In this document: piece by piece, positions 49,400 through 60,817 of the stretch | Position numbering within the stretch: position 1 is the stretch's first letter | Layout of the letters: every line of letters starts with the position of its first letter | Assembly: GCA_019426215.1 (NCBI GenBank) | Contig: CM033400.1 | Location: 17,034,568-17,098,567 of the forward strand | Origin: Buddleja alternifolia | Lineage: Eukaryota > Streptophyta > Magnoliopsida > Lamiales > Scrophulariaceae | DNA length: 64,000 nucleotides | Reading direction: 5' to 3' | The notes under the pieces: model-generated | Told to the model about the DNA's origin: nothing | Databases searched by the model: none | Seen by the model: only the letters and a program-made list of their open reading frames with translations | Translations under genes and position numbers: made by a program

Positions 49400-49871
49400 C
49401 AGAGCCGGGGCATATCATGAGCTTACGGCCTCGGAATGGAGTGGCCCTGAGCACTATGTTCGCCATACGAAAGTGGACTACCACTTTGAGCAGATTCGGG
49501 AACTTATAGGTGTCCCCATTCCACAATGTTGCGAGTACACTATTCTCTATAACGAGGGGCAGCTACAAGTGGACTTGACCAAGGTATTGAGGGTTATAGC
49601 ACGGGACGGAGAGACCTGGCCACTGGGGCAAGCACATCTTCCTCGTCGGGCATTGCTTCCCGAGGCCGCTTTCTGGCTTGACTTCATACGGTTCAACATC
49701 ATTTCTAGTACTAACAGGTCGGAGGCTAACAAGGAACGAGCCATCCTTATCTACTCGATCATGACTAGGAAGACCATTGACTTCACAGGGTTGATTTATC
49801 AATCTTTGTTGGGCCACTTGAGGAGGTTCAAGATTGAGTTTGCACCGGTGGTTGACAAGGAGGTAGCCTAG
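49400..49871 (+). pseudogene. Athila-type element, 3' (env-like / transposon protein) ORF
   Basis: A 157-codon open stretch contains QIRELIGVPIP, ARDGETWPLG, LPEAAFWLDFIRFNI, SEANKERAILIYSIMT and LIYQSLLGHLRR. This resembles the 'putative plant transposon protein' domain encoded downstream of pol in Athila-like Ty3/gypsy elements. Its start is cut off by the copia gag junction near 49398. Downstream, proline- and acidic-rich coding-like sequence (50001-50450) could be its continuation after stops. Confidence 0.6.
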
Positions 49872-51729
49872 AAGAAAGGAGGCAACTCGACAAAGCGAAA
49901 TCCCCTTATTTTCCCCTCCATTATCATTGCTTTTTGCAAGAAAGTTGAGGTTTCGATTTTTCCTATGTAGCGAACAGAGCCACCCGGTACTTCCATCTCC
50001 GTGCCCGATGATGTTCCCCACGTTTCCCCTCCTCCACAGCCTAAGCGGTCTTGCCCGTCTTCTTCTCAGACCACCGGCTCCAGCCGCCCTACCTCATCTG
50101 ATGTAGATGCTGTTCTGGATGATGTGAGTCAGTTGAGGGTTGAGATGCAGTTGATGATGAGCGACAGCTGTGCTTACTTTCGGTAACTTATCAGTGAGTA
50201 GGATACATTTTTGGGCAGAGGGCTTTTTGACTACTCAGCACCGCCTACTTTCCCGAGCTCTGATGCCCCCCCGCCGGATGATATGATTGGTGCCGATGCT
50301 TTGGTGGTCGGGGGTGATTCTGCTGAGCCTGACGGGCCCGGATGATATGTTGGACATGGATGACATTATGGGTGGAGCAGAGGATGAGGGTGTCCATGAT
50401 GATAGAGATGATAATTTTGTTGACCGTTTTGTCAACGTGGATGATTAGCATGTCTATTTAGTCTTTTCTTGTTTTCTTATGTTGGAGATTGATCTTGTTT
50501 AGTTGTTTAGTTCTTGTTGATGTTGTTTTTCGGATATTTTGTTATGTTTATTTCATCCATTTTTAGTAGAAGCATGTTGTTTTAGTTATCGTATGTTTTG
50601 TTGTTGGTTGTGTTTCGTTTCTCGCTTCTATCCATTACTTAACGCTTTGTCTGGCTAACATTGTTTAATGTGTAGTTGTTGTGTTCATTGCTCACACCGC
50701 TGTTGCCACTCTTGGACGCATTTGCATTCGAGGACTCGGGTTTGCTTTTCAGCACCCTATGGTGACGTGTACTTTGCCCTTCTGTTTTTTGAACATTGGG
50801 GACAATGTTCATTTTAAGTTTGGGGGGGGGGGGGGGGGTATACTAGATCCATTATAGTCATGTTTATTCATGTTTTAGATATTTCGGTCCAAGTTTTTTT
50901 TTTTGGGGGGGGGGGGGTGTATCTCTACATGTGAAACATTTGCATTTTTAAAAATTTTTTGGATAGAAGTTCAACCTTTCAATCAATGCATTGAGAATGG
51001 TTAATTTGAATCCATGACATGTTTTCTCTATCAATTTGGATTTTAATGACTATATACATCGTTTCCTTGCTTGTGGGACCCTAAACGAGATTAGATTGTC
51101 CTTAAGATGATTCACATATGCACATAAGTCGAGGGTAGAGGAGTTGAGTGGGTAACCATTTTGAAACACTTAAAGGCTCGATCCCGGAAATATCAATCTG
51201 GAATTTTCACATGTGTTATGAGTTGAGAATGTTAACTTTGTATGCTTAACAATAATAAAAGAGGGTGAACATTGGTATTACTGCAAAAGTCAGGCTTAAT
51301 AGACAATGGGGGCGAAGAGCACCATGCCTAGAATACTGTACTATTATGCTAATTTGAGCTAAGCTCAAGCCAATGCAAGTGTAAGGTAATAAGGACCTAG
51401 TTTTGTTTTGTGGCCTTTGACACTCGAGTGATTAATCCCTTAGGAGTGTCTCTATACTTAATACCCTAAAGCCATCCGGTTTGGGAGTTATTGGCCTAAG
51501 GCTCGTTACAAGGGTGTCATAGAAAGTTTAAAAAAACCAAACATTGCACATGGTCTAGCCTCTAATGCTTTGAGTTGAAAGTTGCATAAGTTAAAGCCTA
51601 AAGTGGATAAAGTGATGAATTTTAAGTGGCTATGAAGTTTTCTTCAATTCTCGTGCTATGTGACCAATCGAACGTTGATAGGTATGGGATTAACGCTTGA
51701 AAAGTGGTAAGAATGCCACTCGATTATAA

Positions 51730-52013
51730 GGGATAATTGCATATTGTACCCTTGTGAAACACGAAACTTGCACATATCCCCCTTGTGTTAAAAAAGTAGC
51801 CTGAAATGCCCCTATGTTTTCAAAACCATGCACAAAACCCCTAACCTTGTTTCAAATACACTACGCGTGAATGCTACCTTCCACGGATTTAACACGGATT
51901 GGGGGTTTCGTGCAGGGTTTTGAAAAACATAGGGGCATTTCAAGCTATTTCTTTAACATAGGGGGGATGTGTGCAAGTTTTGTATTTCACAAGGGTATAA
52001 TATGCAACTATCC
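51730..52013. mobile_element. Mutator-type foldback MITE, 284 bp
   Basis: Inverted termini extend about 110 bp from each end (GGATAATTGCATATTGTACC versus GGATAGTTGCATATTATACC at the start), leaving only a short loop. TCGATTATAA flanks both sides exactly (51720-51729 and 52014-52023), a 10-bp target duplication. Long termini and a 9-11 bp duplication point to a Mutator-like MITE. The transcript of the whole element would form a hairpin. Confidence 0.85.
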
Positions 52014-52060
52014 TCGATTATAATACCTTGGATTTATTACACTACACCCTTAGGATGGCC

Positions 52061-52168
52061 TTTTCAAGGTTAAGGCGTAACATGAGCAAGTATGTGACGT
52101 GTATATATATGTAATTTTCAAGGTTAAGGCGTAACATGAGCAAGTATGTGACGTGTATATATATGTAA
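52061..52168. repeat. 54-bp perfect tandem duplication
   Basis: Two adjacent identical copies of a 54-bp unit containing CAAGGTTAAGGCGTAACATG and ending in TATATATATGTAA lie in the Athila-type 3' UTR. Confidence 0.92.
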
Positions 52169-52473
52169 TTTTAAGCTTAAACAAATGAATTCATGCCATT
52201 GCGTTAGTATTAATCATATTGATTTGCGTTGTTTGATTGGGGTTGAAAATCTTTCGATTTTGTGGGTATATCGTATGCAAACCCTCACAAGACTATAACT
52301 CATCTTTTGAGGTAACTCAAGGGTTCAAAGGCTTGTTGAATCCGCTAAATGCAACCATTTACTCCACGAAAGTGAGCTAGGTATTTTTCTTTTTGTTTCT
52401 CCCTTGTTTGAAGATGTTTTTGGATCCTTTAGCTTATTGCTAGAGGACGAGCAATAGATAAGTTTGGGGGGGT

Positions 52474-53875
52474 TGATAGGAGTCGTTTTGCACGTGTTTT
52501 TAGACCCTTTTTATTGACGATTTAGGTCCATTTATAGCTTGATTTGTGCCACTCGTATGTTTATATGTGTGTTAAGTGAATTCAGGCATTTAGCGACGAT
52601 GCACGAAGAAAAAGGTAAAAGATAGCGTATCAAACGATTTCCAATTGGATGCTTCATAGATCGGCGCCATGTAAGCCACGCCCATGCGCCATCCGAAGAG
52701 AAGAACAAGCATGCCAAGCAGTGCGGCGCCTAGGCGCCACATATCCCACGCCTTGGCGCTGTACCTTCCGCGCCTGAGTGCCATCTCTTCCACGTTTGGG
52801 TGCCCCCTGACTTTTGCCCCAAGCTAGCAGTGACACGTAGGCGGCCCCTCGGGGCCGAACCACCCACGCCTAGGCGTCGCGATAACCATTTTTCAAAGGT
52901 TTAAAAGGAAATTTTCAGCTCATTTTGAAGGGTTCGAATTCCTGGGGATTGAAGGCACTTTTCTGGGTTTTTGAGCCACATTTTCATCAACCTTTGAAGG
53001 AGAAGAAGAGGGATTTGGCTAGGGATTGAAGCTCTAAGCAAGGATCCATCATCAAGCACACTTTAGGGAGTTTTACTTGCTTTCATTTACATGTTTATGT
53101 TCATAATTATGTATATGTTTGCTCTAAATTTTTTAAAGTCTTGATGAGGAGCTAATTTGTAATACTAAGGCCATGTGAAGGCCGAATTTATGAATCTATA
53201 TATGTGAGGTGATTTTTGTATTAATTCTCCTATTGCTTTGTGTGTTGATTTTGTGCTTTTATTCCAATCATATGCTTGATCACCATATGCTTACTATTGT
53301 GCCTATTCTATCATTCGAAAGAACATAGGTTAGGGTGCATAGGAATCAACACATCATCCGAAACAAATGAGGAATTGCCCCTAGAAATAGGTAGAGATTC
53401 CCGGGTGCTGTTAGCCGATTTTATCCGGGAAAATTCTAGAACGTAAATGCATGGTTATTGGTTAGATTCTCGAATAGACATATCTAGAGAACCGTCAATT
53501 AATCAAGTCAATTAATCATAGGATTATTATGAGCCGAGACATCGGGTAATAATTAACTAAGGAATTTCTACCAAAGCAATAGGAGTCTAATAATTCAAAG
53601 AGTAGCTCATATATATTGACGAGTAGATTCGGTTGTAGCATGTGCCTTAGTCATTTTATCATATGTGAAATTTAATTCGTTGTTTGTTTCCTCTTTGATT
53701 CTTCGTTTGTTTAATCTTTTCTTGCAATTTACTTAATTTGTCTTTTCTTTTATTGAAAATCATAAGCTAAAATCCAGGTCTCCATGGTTCGACAACCCAG
53801 ACTTATTTTGTCCACTTTTATTACTATCACGACTAGTACACTTGCTATTCAAGCACATTAAGTATTAGCGTGTCA
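52474..53875 (+). repeat. Athila-type LTR, about 1.4 kb
   Basis: It begins TGATAGGAGTCGTTTTGCAC right after the polypurine tract and ends TATTAGCGTGTCA five bases before a tRNA-Asp type primer site. It is therefore read both as the 3' LTR of the left fragment and as the 5' LTR of the right one. It includes a GC-rich block with GGCGCC words at 52660-52880. Confidence 0.75.
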
Positions 53876-53881
53876 AGTTTT

Positions 53882-53899
53882 TGGCACCGTTGCCAGGGA
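53882..53899 (+). other. tRNA-Asp type primer binding site
   Basis: TGGCACCGTTGCCAGGGA differs at two positions from the TGGCGCC...GGGGA site typical of Athila/Tat elements. It marks the start of the internal region of the right-hand gypsy fragment. Confidence 0.75.
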
Positions 53900-54035
53900 C
53901 TTGTCTATTTTTAGTTTTTGATTTCCATTTACGTTTCATAATTCTTAATTTGTTGTTTATTTCTTGCTTTTCTTTTATTTTCGTATTAGTCTAATTTTGT
54001 TTCTTGTGTTAATTGATAGGTTAGGTTTGTGGTGC

Positions 54036-55179
54036 ATGACCCGCTCCTCCAATGAGCCCCTATTCGATTTTGAGCCCGAGATAGAACGTGTTCTTCGGGC
54101 TAGTAGACGAGCTCGAGAAATGGCCCACAATTTCAATCAAAACCCGAATGGGAACTTTCCCGATATGAATCTCTCGGAAAATAGGGAGTGGTTGCAAAAT
54201 CTACTCCAAGCTATGCAACCGGCACCTCTACCACCACCACCTTCATCGGTTCGTGGTAATCAACCACCCCATGTACACACTACACTAGGACCCGTTGTCT
54301 TTTCGGACTTTGTTACGCCACATTTCTACATTCCTTCTCATATGTTCGGGATGGTTCAAGCGGAGTCGTTTTATGGTGACTCGAGAGACTCACCTCATGA
54401 CCATTTAGATCACTTTGTGAATGTGATCTCTACAATGCAATTCAACCCACGAGATCTTGATGCCATCCGCCCCCGATTATTTCATTTCTCTTTGAAGGAT
54501 GAGGCGACTCTTTGGTACAAGTCGTTGCCTCCACAATCAATTGGAACATGGGATGATCTAATAGAAGAGTTTCTCAACAAATTCTTCCCTCCATAAAAAA
54601 TCAGCGAGCTTAGAAGTGAGATCAAGGGGTTCAAACAGACAAGGAACGAGTCCTTAGCATCTGTATAGGCAAGGTACAAAGATATGCTTCGAAAGTGCCC
54701 CGATCACAATTATACACGAGACGAGCAGGTGCAACACTTTTATAATGGAGTTCGATCTCGGATTAGACACCGACTCAATGCGGGAACCGGTGGTGACGTC
54801 TTAGGCCTTGATAGTAGGTCCGTGTGGATTATACTTGAGCAAATGGCTAGGGAGGATGAACTTTTACCCCGAAGATGATGATGAGTTCCCTCCACCAAAT
54901 CGAAGGGTTGCTTGTGTGCAAGAATTAGAGGAAATGGTTGCCCCGGAACCGGTGGTTGTAGATATAAATTTTGTTGGGAATCATAATTGACAACGAGTGA
55001 ACTTTCATGTACCCGAAAACTTCCCAAAGAGACCCAACCCCACACAAAACGCACAACCGGGCCTTTACCAACCCCCGAGGCCTCCTTTCAGCAACCCATC
55101 TCCGAGAAAAGGAAATATCAATGTACAAGGGCAAGGGCAAGTATGACCTCCCACAATCGACGAGCGACTTGATGATCAT
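54036..55179 (+). pseudogene. Athila-type gag pseudogene
   Basis: The start ATG (MTRSSNEPLFDFEPEIERVL) opens a gag of 187 codons. It contains SFYGDSRDSPHDHLDHFVNV, RLFHFSLKDEATLWYKSLP and IEEFLNKFFPP, the retrotransposon gag core. A stop at 54594 falls where the related proteins continue (ISELRSEIKGFKQ in the same region). A second stop follows at about 54666, and the tail (DMLRKCPDHN, QHFYNGV, MAREDELLP) continues in shifted frames. The short N-terminal extension upstream of the chosen ATG is hydrophobic leader sequence and probably untranslated. Confidence 0.8.
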
Positions 55180-55182
55180 ATA

Positions 55183-55936
55183 TTGAAATCGAATACGTCA
55201 ATCAATGAACTCTGTAATATAATGAAGGATATGTTCATGGAGATGAAGGATATGAGGACACAAATGGGTCAAATATCTTCTGCGATAAGTGGGAGAGCCC
55301 CGAGGATTCTACCAAGTGACACAGAAAAGAACCCGAAAGAACAATGCCATGCCATTGCTCCAGACGGCGCCGAGGTGTCGACCATCCCTTGCCTAGGCGC
55401 CGCACTCTGTTTCTTCTAGTCTTGGTTCCTCGACTCCAACGCCTCCTCCTCCCATTGAGATCCGTCTTCCCTTCCCAGCACAAAAGAAGAAAAAGAAGGA
55501 GATGGATCCGAGTTTCCTCCGTATTTTGTCTATTCTTCGTGAGGTGAGGATAAATATTCTTTTTGTGGATGCTATTTTGAAAATGCCAAACTATGTTAAG
55601 TTCTTCAAGGATATTCTATCCAACAAGCAAAAATGGGAGAAAAATGAAACGGTTTGTTTAATCGAGGAGTGTTCTGCCGTCTTACTCAAAAAATTGCCTC
55701 GCAAGCTTAAGGACCCGGGGAGTCTTACCATACCATGCACTATTGTCCATCTTACTTTTGATAAGGTGCTTTGCGATTTGGGAGCGAGTATTAATCTTCT
55801 TCTCTACTCTATCTTCAAGAAGCTCGGCCTCGGGAAGCCCAAACCTACATCAATGTCCTTACAATTGGCGGATCGTTCAATTAAACACCCGAAGGGCATC
55901 ATTGAAGATGTAATTGTGCAAGTGGACAAATTCTAA
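55183..55936 (+). pseudogene. Athila-type protease remnant
   Basis: Sequence from 55183 to 55500 is a frameshifted linker. From 55502 the frame encodes DPGSLTIPCTI, then the aspartic-protease active-site phrase LCDLGASINLL, then LQLADRSIKHPKGIIEDV. It breaks at 55936, before any reverse transcriptase. RT, RNase H and integrase are missing. Confidence 0.78.
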
Positions 55937-57204
55937 CAACACACGCATGTATGAACTATTCTAGATCAACTCGAGCCAATGAGTGATTGAGGAGGGGTTC
56001 CATCTATTACATGGGTCTCCGCCTATACAAGATCTAATTTTCTTCTCCAAGACTTCATGTGCCACCATGAATCGCCAATTGGGCCTATCTATAAACAATT
56101 ACATGGAAATAACATGTACAAAAATTCTATGAAATTGAAGATACAAGTTGGGGGACTCAAACGCCGACCCAATACAACCTAGATAAGATAGCAAAGATAA
56201 AAATCCTAAGTCCATACAAGGTGTCACCATCACATAAATAAGGAGCACGTAAACAATTAAATTCTTATGTGATATTAAATATTAAATCTAATTTAATACA
56301 TTAAATGTAATTTAATCATGTCAAAATAAATCTAATTTAGTTTTGACTACTTTAATGAAATTAAAGTGTGACTATATCAAATAAATTCATATGGGTAATC
56401 TAATCTAAACACATAATAAAATCATGTAAAATAAACTAGTTGGTATTTAAATCCAATTTAATATATCTAATTTATAGATACATATATATATACCAACTTA
56501 ATTTTGAAAGAATTTAACTTTAATTTAAATCATTTAATAAATCTAATTTAATTTGAAAATTTTAAGTCCAATTAAATAATTCATTAAATCCAATTTAAAA
56601 TTTGAAAAAACTTAAATCCAATTTAAATTATTCACTAAATCCAATTTAGAAGTTGAAACAAAAAATTTATTTATTAGGGTTTCACAATTGATAAAGATTG
56701 GTCAATTTAATTGGGTCAAACCTACATAATTAATTATTTCACAATTGGGTAACCCAATTAAATCACTGGGCCAAGCCCAACATAATTAATTATGCTGGGC
56801 CCAACCCAATTGTGCGCTGGGCTCGACCCACCACTATTAGCTTGTGCGCTGGGCTGAGCCCATCGCTATTCTCCTTGGTGTTAGGCTTAGCCCAACACAA
56901 CCCCAATTGTGTTGGGCCAAGCCCAACACCCCTCACCCTACGGGGTGCTTTGCTATAGCAGCAGCAAGCATGCGCTGCCCGAAACCGATAAGGTGGTTCC
57001 ACCACCAATTTTGAATCCAATTTAATTTTTATTTTACCTGGTAAATCCAATTCAACATATTAATTTCACAGATTCGCATGCATAAAAATAATTACCCATT
57101 TACATACAATACGTAAACATGTTTATGCAATTATAATAATTAAAAACACATAAACATACATTGTATATCATGAATCTCCCAAATTTTGGCTCGGATACCA
57201 CTAT
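55937..57204. other. Retrotransposon leader-like sequence
   Basis: AT-rich sequence with repeated AATCCAATTTAA words (56240-56660) and a patch of GCTGGGC/GCCCAAC words (56760-56940). It ends in a minus-strand primer binding site (57188-57200, TGGTATCCGAGCC on the minus strand). It is probably the leader of the minus-strand copia copy whose LTR starts at 57205. No coding sequence. Confidence 0.5.
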
Positions 57205-57332
57205 TGTAATTCGATCTAGCGGATAAAATTTTTATTTGAATCAGTCCATAAATCGGATCCAGGGTTTCATGTTACTCTAAAGGATAATTGAATTACCTCT
57301 TGATGACAAAAATTGATTAATCAGCAGCAGCT
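57205..57332 (-). repeat. Minus-strand copia LTR fragment
   Basis: It starts TGTAATTCGATCTAGCGG beside the primer site and matches the left part of the LTR at 42480 through TGACAAAAATTGATTAATCA and GCAGCAGC. It is cut at about 57332 by plus-strand LTR sequence. Confidence 0.75.
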
Positions 57333-58066
57333 CCCTTTAGTGGGATCAACCTCGAAGTGCGGTTCATTAACCATGTTTTATTCACGAAGATTGGACTGGT
57401 TTTGGTGGGATCAGTAATCATGTTTTATTCACGAAGATTGGACTTGTGACATTGAACGAGTTATTAGAGTAGTTAGATCCAATTCACTCTTTGGTGGGAT
57501 CAACCTCGAAGTGCGGTTTAGAAGGACAAATGGGAATTGTTCGGTGATTGCCGATATAGGATTCATTGTTTTGAGTAGTAAACGAGTTAACGTCCTGTGC
57601 GATCATAGGTAAATGAAATTATAAGTCTTGGGCTAAAACAGGAAAACTAACTTGTGTATTGTACACAAGGGTAGTTTAGTAATTTCATCTTATGATTCAC
57701 AAAGCACAATATCGAGTCCTGTGAGTTTGACACAATTCATGACTCTTACTCGATCGAGATGTTACAGTGAAAGGCTTATATTCACAGGGTATCTGTGACC
57801 TAAAGGTTCGTATTGATCTAATCATCTCAATTGGGTTTCGATGTGACCTAAAGGTTCGTATTGATCTGCAGGCAGGAGTTATTCAATTGTTGTTATCTGG
57901 AAGATCAAGTTTTTGAATTAAATCAAAAGGTTAGTATTAGATGAAATTTGATTTCATCTTCTTCATGATTTTTGAAATTTATTATATAATTAAAACCCAA
58001 AAGTGATCCGATTGTGAATCCAAATACGCCTTTACGTTTCTGCTGCGCATGAACCAGAATTTACAA
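57333..58066 (+). repeat. Plus-strand copia LTR, 3' part, rearranged
   Basis: It has the family phrases GGGATCAACCTCGAAGTGCGG (occurring twice, with a duplicated CACGAAGATTGGACT segment between) and GACCTAAAGGTTCGTATTGA (also twice). It ends near CAGAATTTACA, just before a primer binding site TGGTATCAGAGCC at 58070-58082. The U3 start is absent. Confidence 0.75.
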
Positions 58067-58387
58067 TAGTGGTATCAGAGCCAACTTTATGGATTTTAAT
58101 GATTTGTGGATATGAATATGTTGGATTTTATGTTTATGATGAAAAATATGATTAGATTATTATTTTTCATGTGTAGATTTATATTTTGAAAGTTAAATAT
58201 GAATTGTTAGATGATTGCATGATTTATGTTTTGAATATGAATCCCTTTTTTTGTATTGATATGAATTGAAACATGAACATGATTATGTGGTTTGAAAGTT
58301 GTTGAAATTCGGCTCGAAAAAGTCGAGGCGACACTGCCTAACGGGTGGCGCGTGTGGCCCCTGCCCAGCGGGCACTGTGTAACACAG
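58067..58387 (+). other. Copia leader with primer binding site
   Basis: The primer site at 58070-58082 is followed by about 300 bp of non-coding leader with a GC-rich patch at 58315-58380. It is then cut by the next LTR at 58388. Confidence 0.7.
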
Positions 58388-58458
58388 TGTTAGGTGTGTG
58401 CCCTCAATGCCAATGAGGAATTAGATTTAAATAGGGCACTGATTTATATTGTACGAAC

Positions 58459-58492
<34 letters not shown>

Positions 58493-58858
58493 GCAATGAG
58501 GTTTTGTTCATGTAAAGCTATATGACATTAACTGTATTGATCAAACAAGTCCCTAAGATTGAGGTGTGCTCACCACCACTTATTTGATAGTGTGGAGGCA
58601 CTAGTGGAGTTAAGTGCTTGATCTTATAATATGGTTCGCGAGTTAAAAAATCTTAATTAGGCATTAAGATTCAATTTGTATGACACTTGCTTTGACAAGG
58701 AGTGCTAATCTTACACTGATTGGATAGTGGGAGCTAGTGTCATGGATATGGTTAACGGAGTTAATATATTCAAACACGACTCGCAGTAATCCGATCACAT
58801 GGGTTTTTACTCAGTGACTGTCAATGATTGGATTACTGATAATGATAGTATGCGTGAG

Positions 58859-59891
58859 TTGGAGACAATTACTAAAACTGAGGCCTTATATACAACATGC
58901 ATTCCAATACAACATTGGGAACGGGTCTACATTCCTACTTTGGCGTGATCCGTTTCACATTGATGGAATACTTGGAAGGAAATATCCAAATGGACCACTA
59001 CTAACGGGACTGCCAATTGATGTGAAGATTGAAAATGTAATTGTGGATGGTCAGTGGTCATGGCCAGCGGCGACGAGGTTTGAAATTCAACAAATAAGCT
59101 CACATCTCCCTTTAATTTATCCGGATAGAGAAGACTGGGTAAGCTGGAAACTAACCAACTCTGGTAAATTTACTACGGCGTCGGCTTACACTATCTTTAA
59201 GCAATCGGAGCCTAAGGTTGGATGGGGATCATTGCTACTTGGACCGGGTAAGATACCTAGACACACCTTCATATTATGGTTGGCTATACGAGAAAGGTTA
59301 CCATTGAGAGAGGAGGAATGGATAGGTCATGGGAAAGATACATGTGTGTTATGTGATGATAATAGGGTTGAGACACACAGCCATCTATTCTTTGAGTGTG
59401 AATATTCACGAAATTGTTTATCTATTCTACATAGAGAAGTTAAGTTCATTTGGCCGCGAATGAACTGGGGAAAAGGGATCTTATGGGCTGCTCGGAGATG
59501 GCGTGGAAAACATTCAGTGAATTGCTCCTACCGCATCCTTCTAGCGACTTTGGTATATTCATTATGGAAAGAAAGGAACATGCGCATCTTTGATAATCAC
59601 CGACAAAACCCGAAAGTAGTTGCCGCACGCATCATCAACTTGGTCAAGGACAAGCTATTCACCATGTATATGGATGATTCTCTTCAAAGTAGGGCGGTAA
59701 AGAGATTATGGCATATAGCTTGGTAGAGCATATTTTGTTAAATTGGTTGGATGTGTATTTTTCATTTAGGTATTATTGGATGTAGGTATAGCTAGTATGC
59801 TAGCTATGTTGGTGCGGTAAGGGCCATTCCCTTATGCGCTTTTTTGTATCATCTTTACGTAAATGAAATTGAACCTTTAACCAAAAAAAAA
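58859..59891 (+). mobile_element. 5'-truncated L1 LINE insertion
   Basis: A perfect 15-bp target duplication GATAGTATGCGTGAG flanks it (58844-58858 and 59892-59906). The 3' end has an untranslated tail and a poly-A run after ATGAAATTGAACC. Truncation at the 5' end plus a poly-A tail and target duplication are diagnostic of target-primed reverse transcription. It lies within a copia LTR, so it is younger than that LTR. Confidence 0.95.
58860..59726 (+). pseudogene. LINE ORF2 C-terminus with zf-RVT domain
   Basis: The open frame encodes the region after the reverse transcriptase: GNGSTFLLWRDPF and KFTTASAYTIF, then the zinc-binding zf-RVT domain (KIPRHTFILWLAIRERLPL, CVLCDDNRVETHSHLFFEC). It ends with YSLWKERNMRIFDNH and the natural stop at 59726. 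The frame has no stop inside, in keeping with a recent insertion. Catalytic RT and endonuclease are absent by 5' truncation, so it is not functional. Confidence 0.92.
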
Positions 59892-60056
59892 GATAGTATG
59901 CGTGAGCTTTTGACTTGAGGATTCACTATCACGATGTACTTATGGCATTGGATCTGTTACTAGAGTAGTTAGGCCCAATTCACCCGTTGGTGGGGCCGAT
60001 TTCGAAGTGCGATCTCAATGGGCATAAGATCAAAATCGTTTTAAAGCATCTTAACT

Positions 60057-60817
60057 GATTTATACTCCAACACTTCCTTAGTAAAAGTAGATATTATCTT
60101 TTGTATATTTTCCTGACTCAGTGAACCCTTCACTCAAATCGACTATGGTGGAAGTATCGAAGTTCTATTGTGGCTGTGACCAAAAGCTGAAAAGCTCATC
60201 TTATCATCAAACTATTTTCTAGAATAATTAAAGTTTAATCAAAACTTAAGAAGCCACTAATTATAAAACAAAAAAGTAAAACAATGCCTTCCCATAAAGC
60301 TTTTTATTTACTGCACTAGACGACACCTACACATTAATTTCTGATTGAATAACACTTTCACTATTCATCTATTTGCTTAATCAAAAGTTGATGATTGTAA
60401 TACACAAATCGTAGTCGCCAAGTCATGTATCTATGTATTTAATAATACCATCCCAAGCCCATCATCTTTAACACACAAAATCAAAGCACATGCGCCTTAT
60501 CTATCTATCCGTGACACTATAAGTCAAATTGTGAGGTAATCAAGGCCTGAAAGAAAACCTTTTACCTCCAATTTTGCGCCGCTGCCTCCTTCTCCTTGCT
60601 AACCCATTTAGGAGTTCATAATGATATTTTTCCAAATTTGCTGTTTATATAATTATGACACTTTAGTCCAAATAAGACTCCATGAGACTTTAAAATATGT
60701 GTTTGAGTCTGTTTTAATCTCAAAGTCCTATTAACTTAAAGTTCTAGCTAGTCCTTAATAGAAGACTGATTTATTCAGTTGATAAAAAAGTAAAATATGA
60801 AATATCAGGGTATTACA
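60057..60817 (-). repeat. Probable chromovirus (Del/Tekay-like) LTR
   Basis: On the minus strand, GGACGAAACTTCTTGTAAGG and a purine-rich GTGGGAAGAA run directly into TGTAATACCCTGATATTTC, the usual 3' junction (end of pol, polypurine tract, LTR start) of Del/Tekay-type Ty3/gypsy elements. The far end of the LTR is placed at a TGATTTATAC start by eye and is uncertain. Confidence 0.5.

Larger units (their letters stand above)
49872..52473 (+). other. Athila-type 3' untranslated region and polypurine tracts
   Basis: The signature ATTTTAAGTTTGGGGGGG occurs near 50813, and AGATAAGTTTGGGGGG (52457-52472) directly precedes the LTR as the likely plus-strand primer. G17 (50822-50838) and G13 (50905-50917) runs are present. 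It hosts a Mutator-type MITE at 51730 and a 54-bp tandem duplication. No intact gene. Confidence 0.7.

Noticed and set aside
52654..52863. GC-rich open frames in the 52.7-kb region
   Set aside because: They fall inside the Athila-type LTR, in a block of GGCGCC words, with no conserved domain.
54740..55547. Several minus-strand and alternative-frame open stretches
   Set aside because: They are opposite-strand or shifted readings of the Athila-type gag region.
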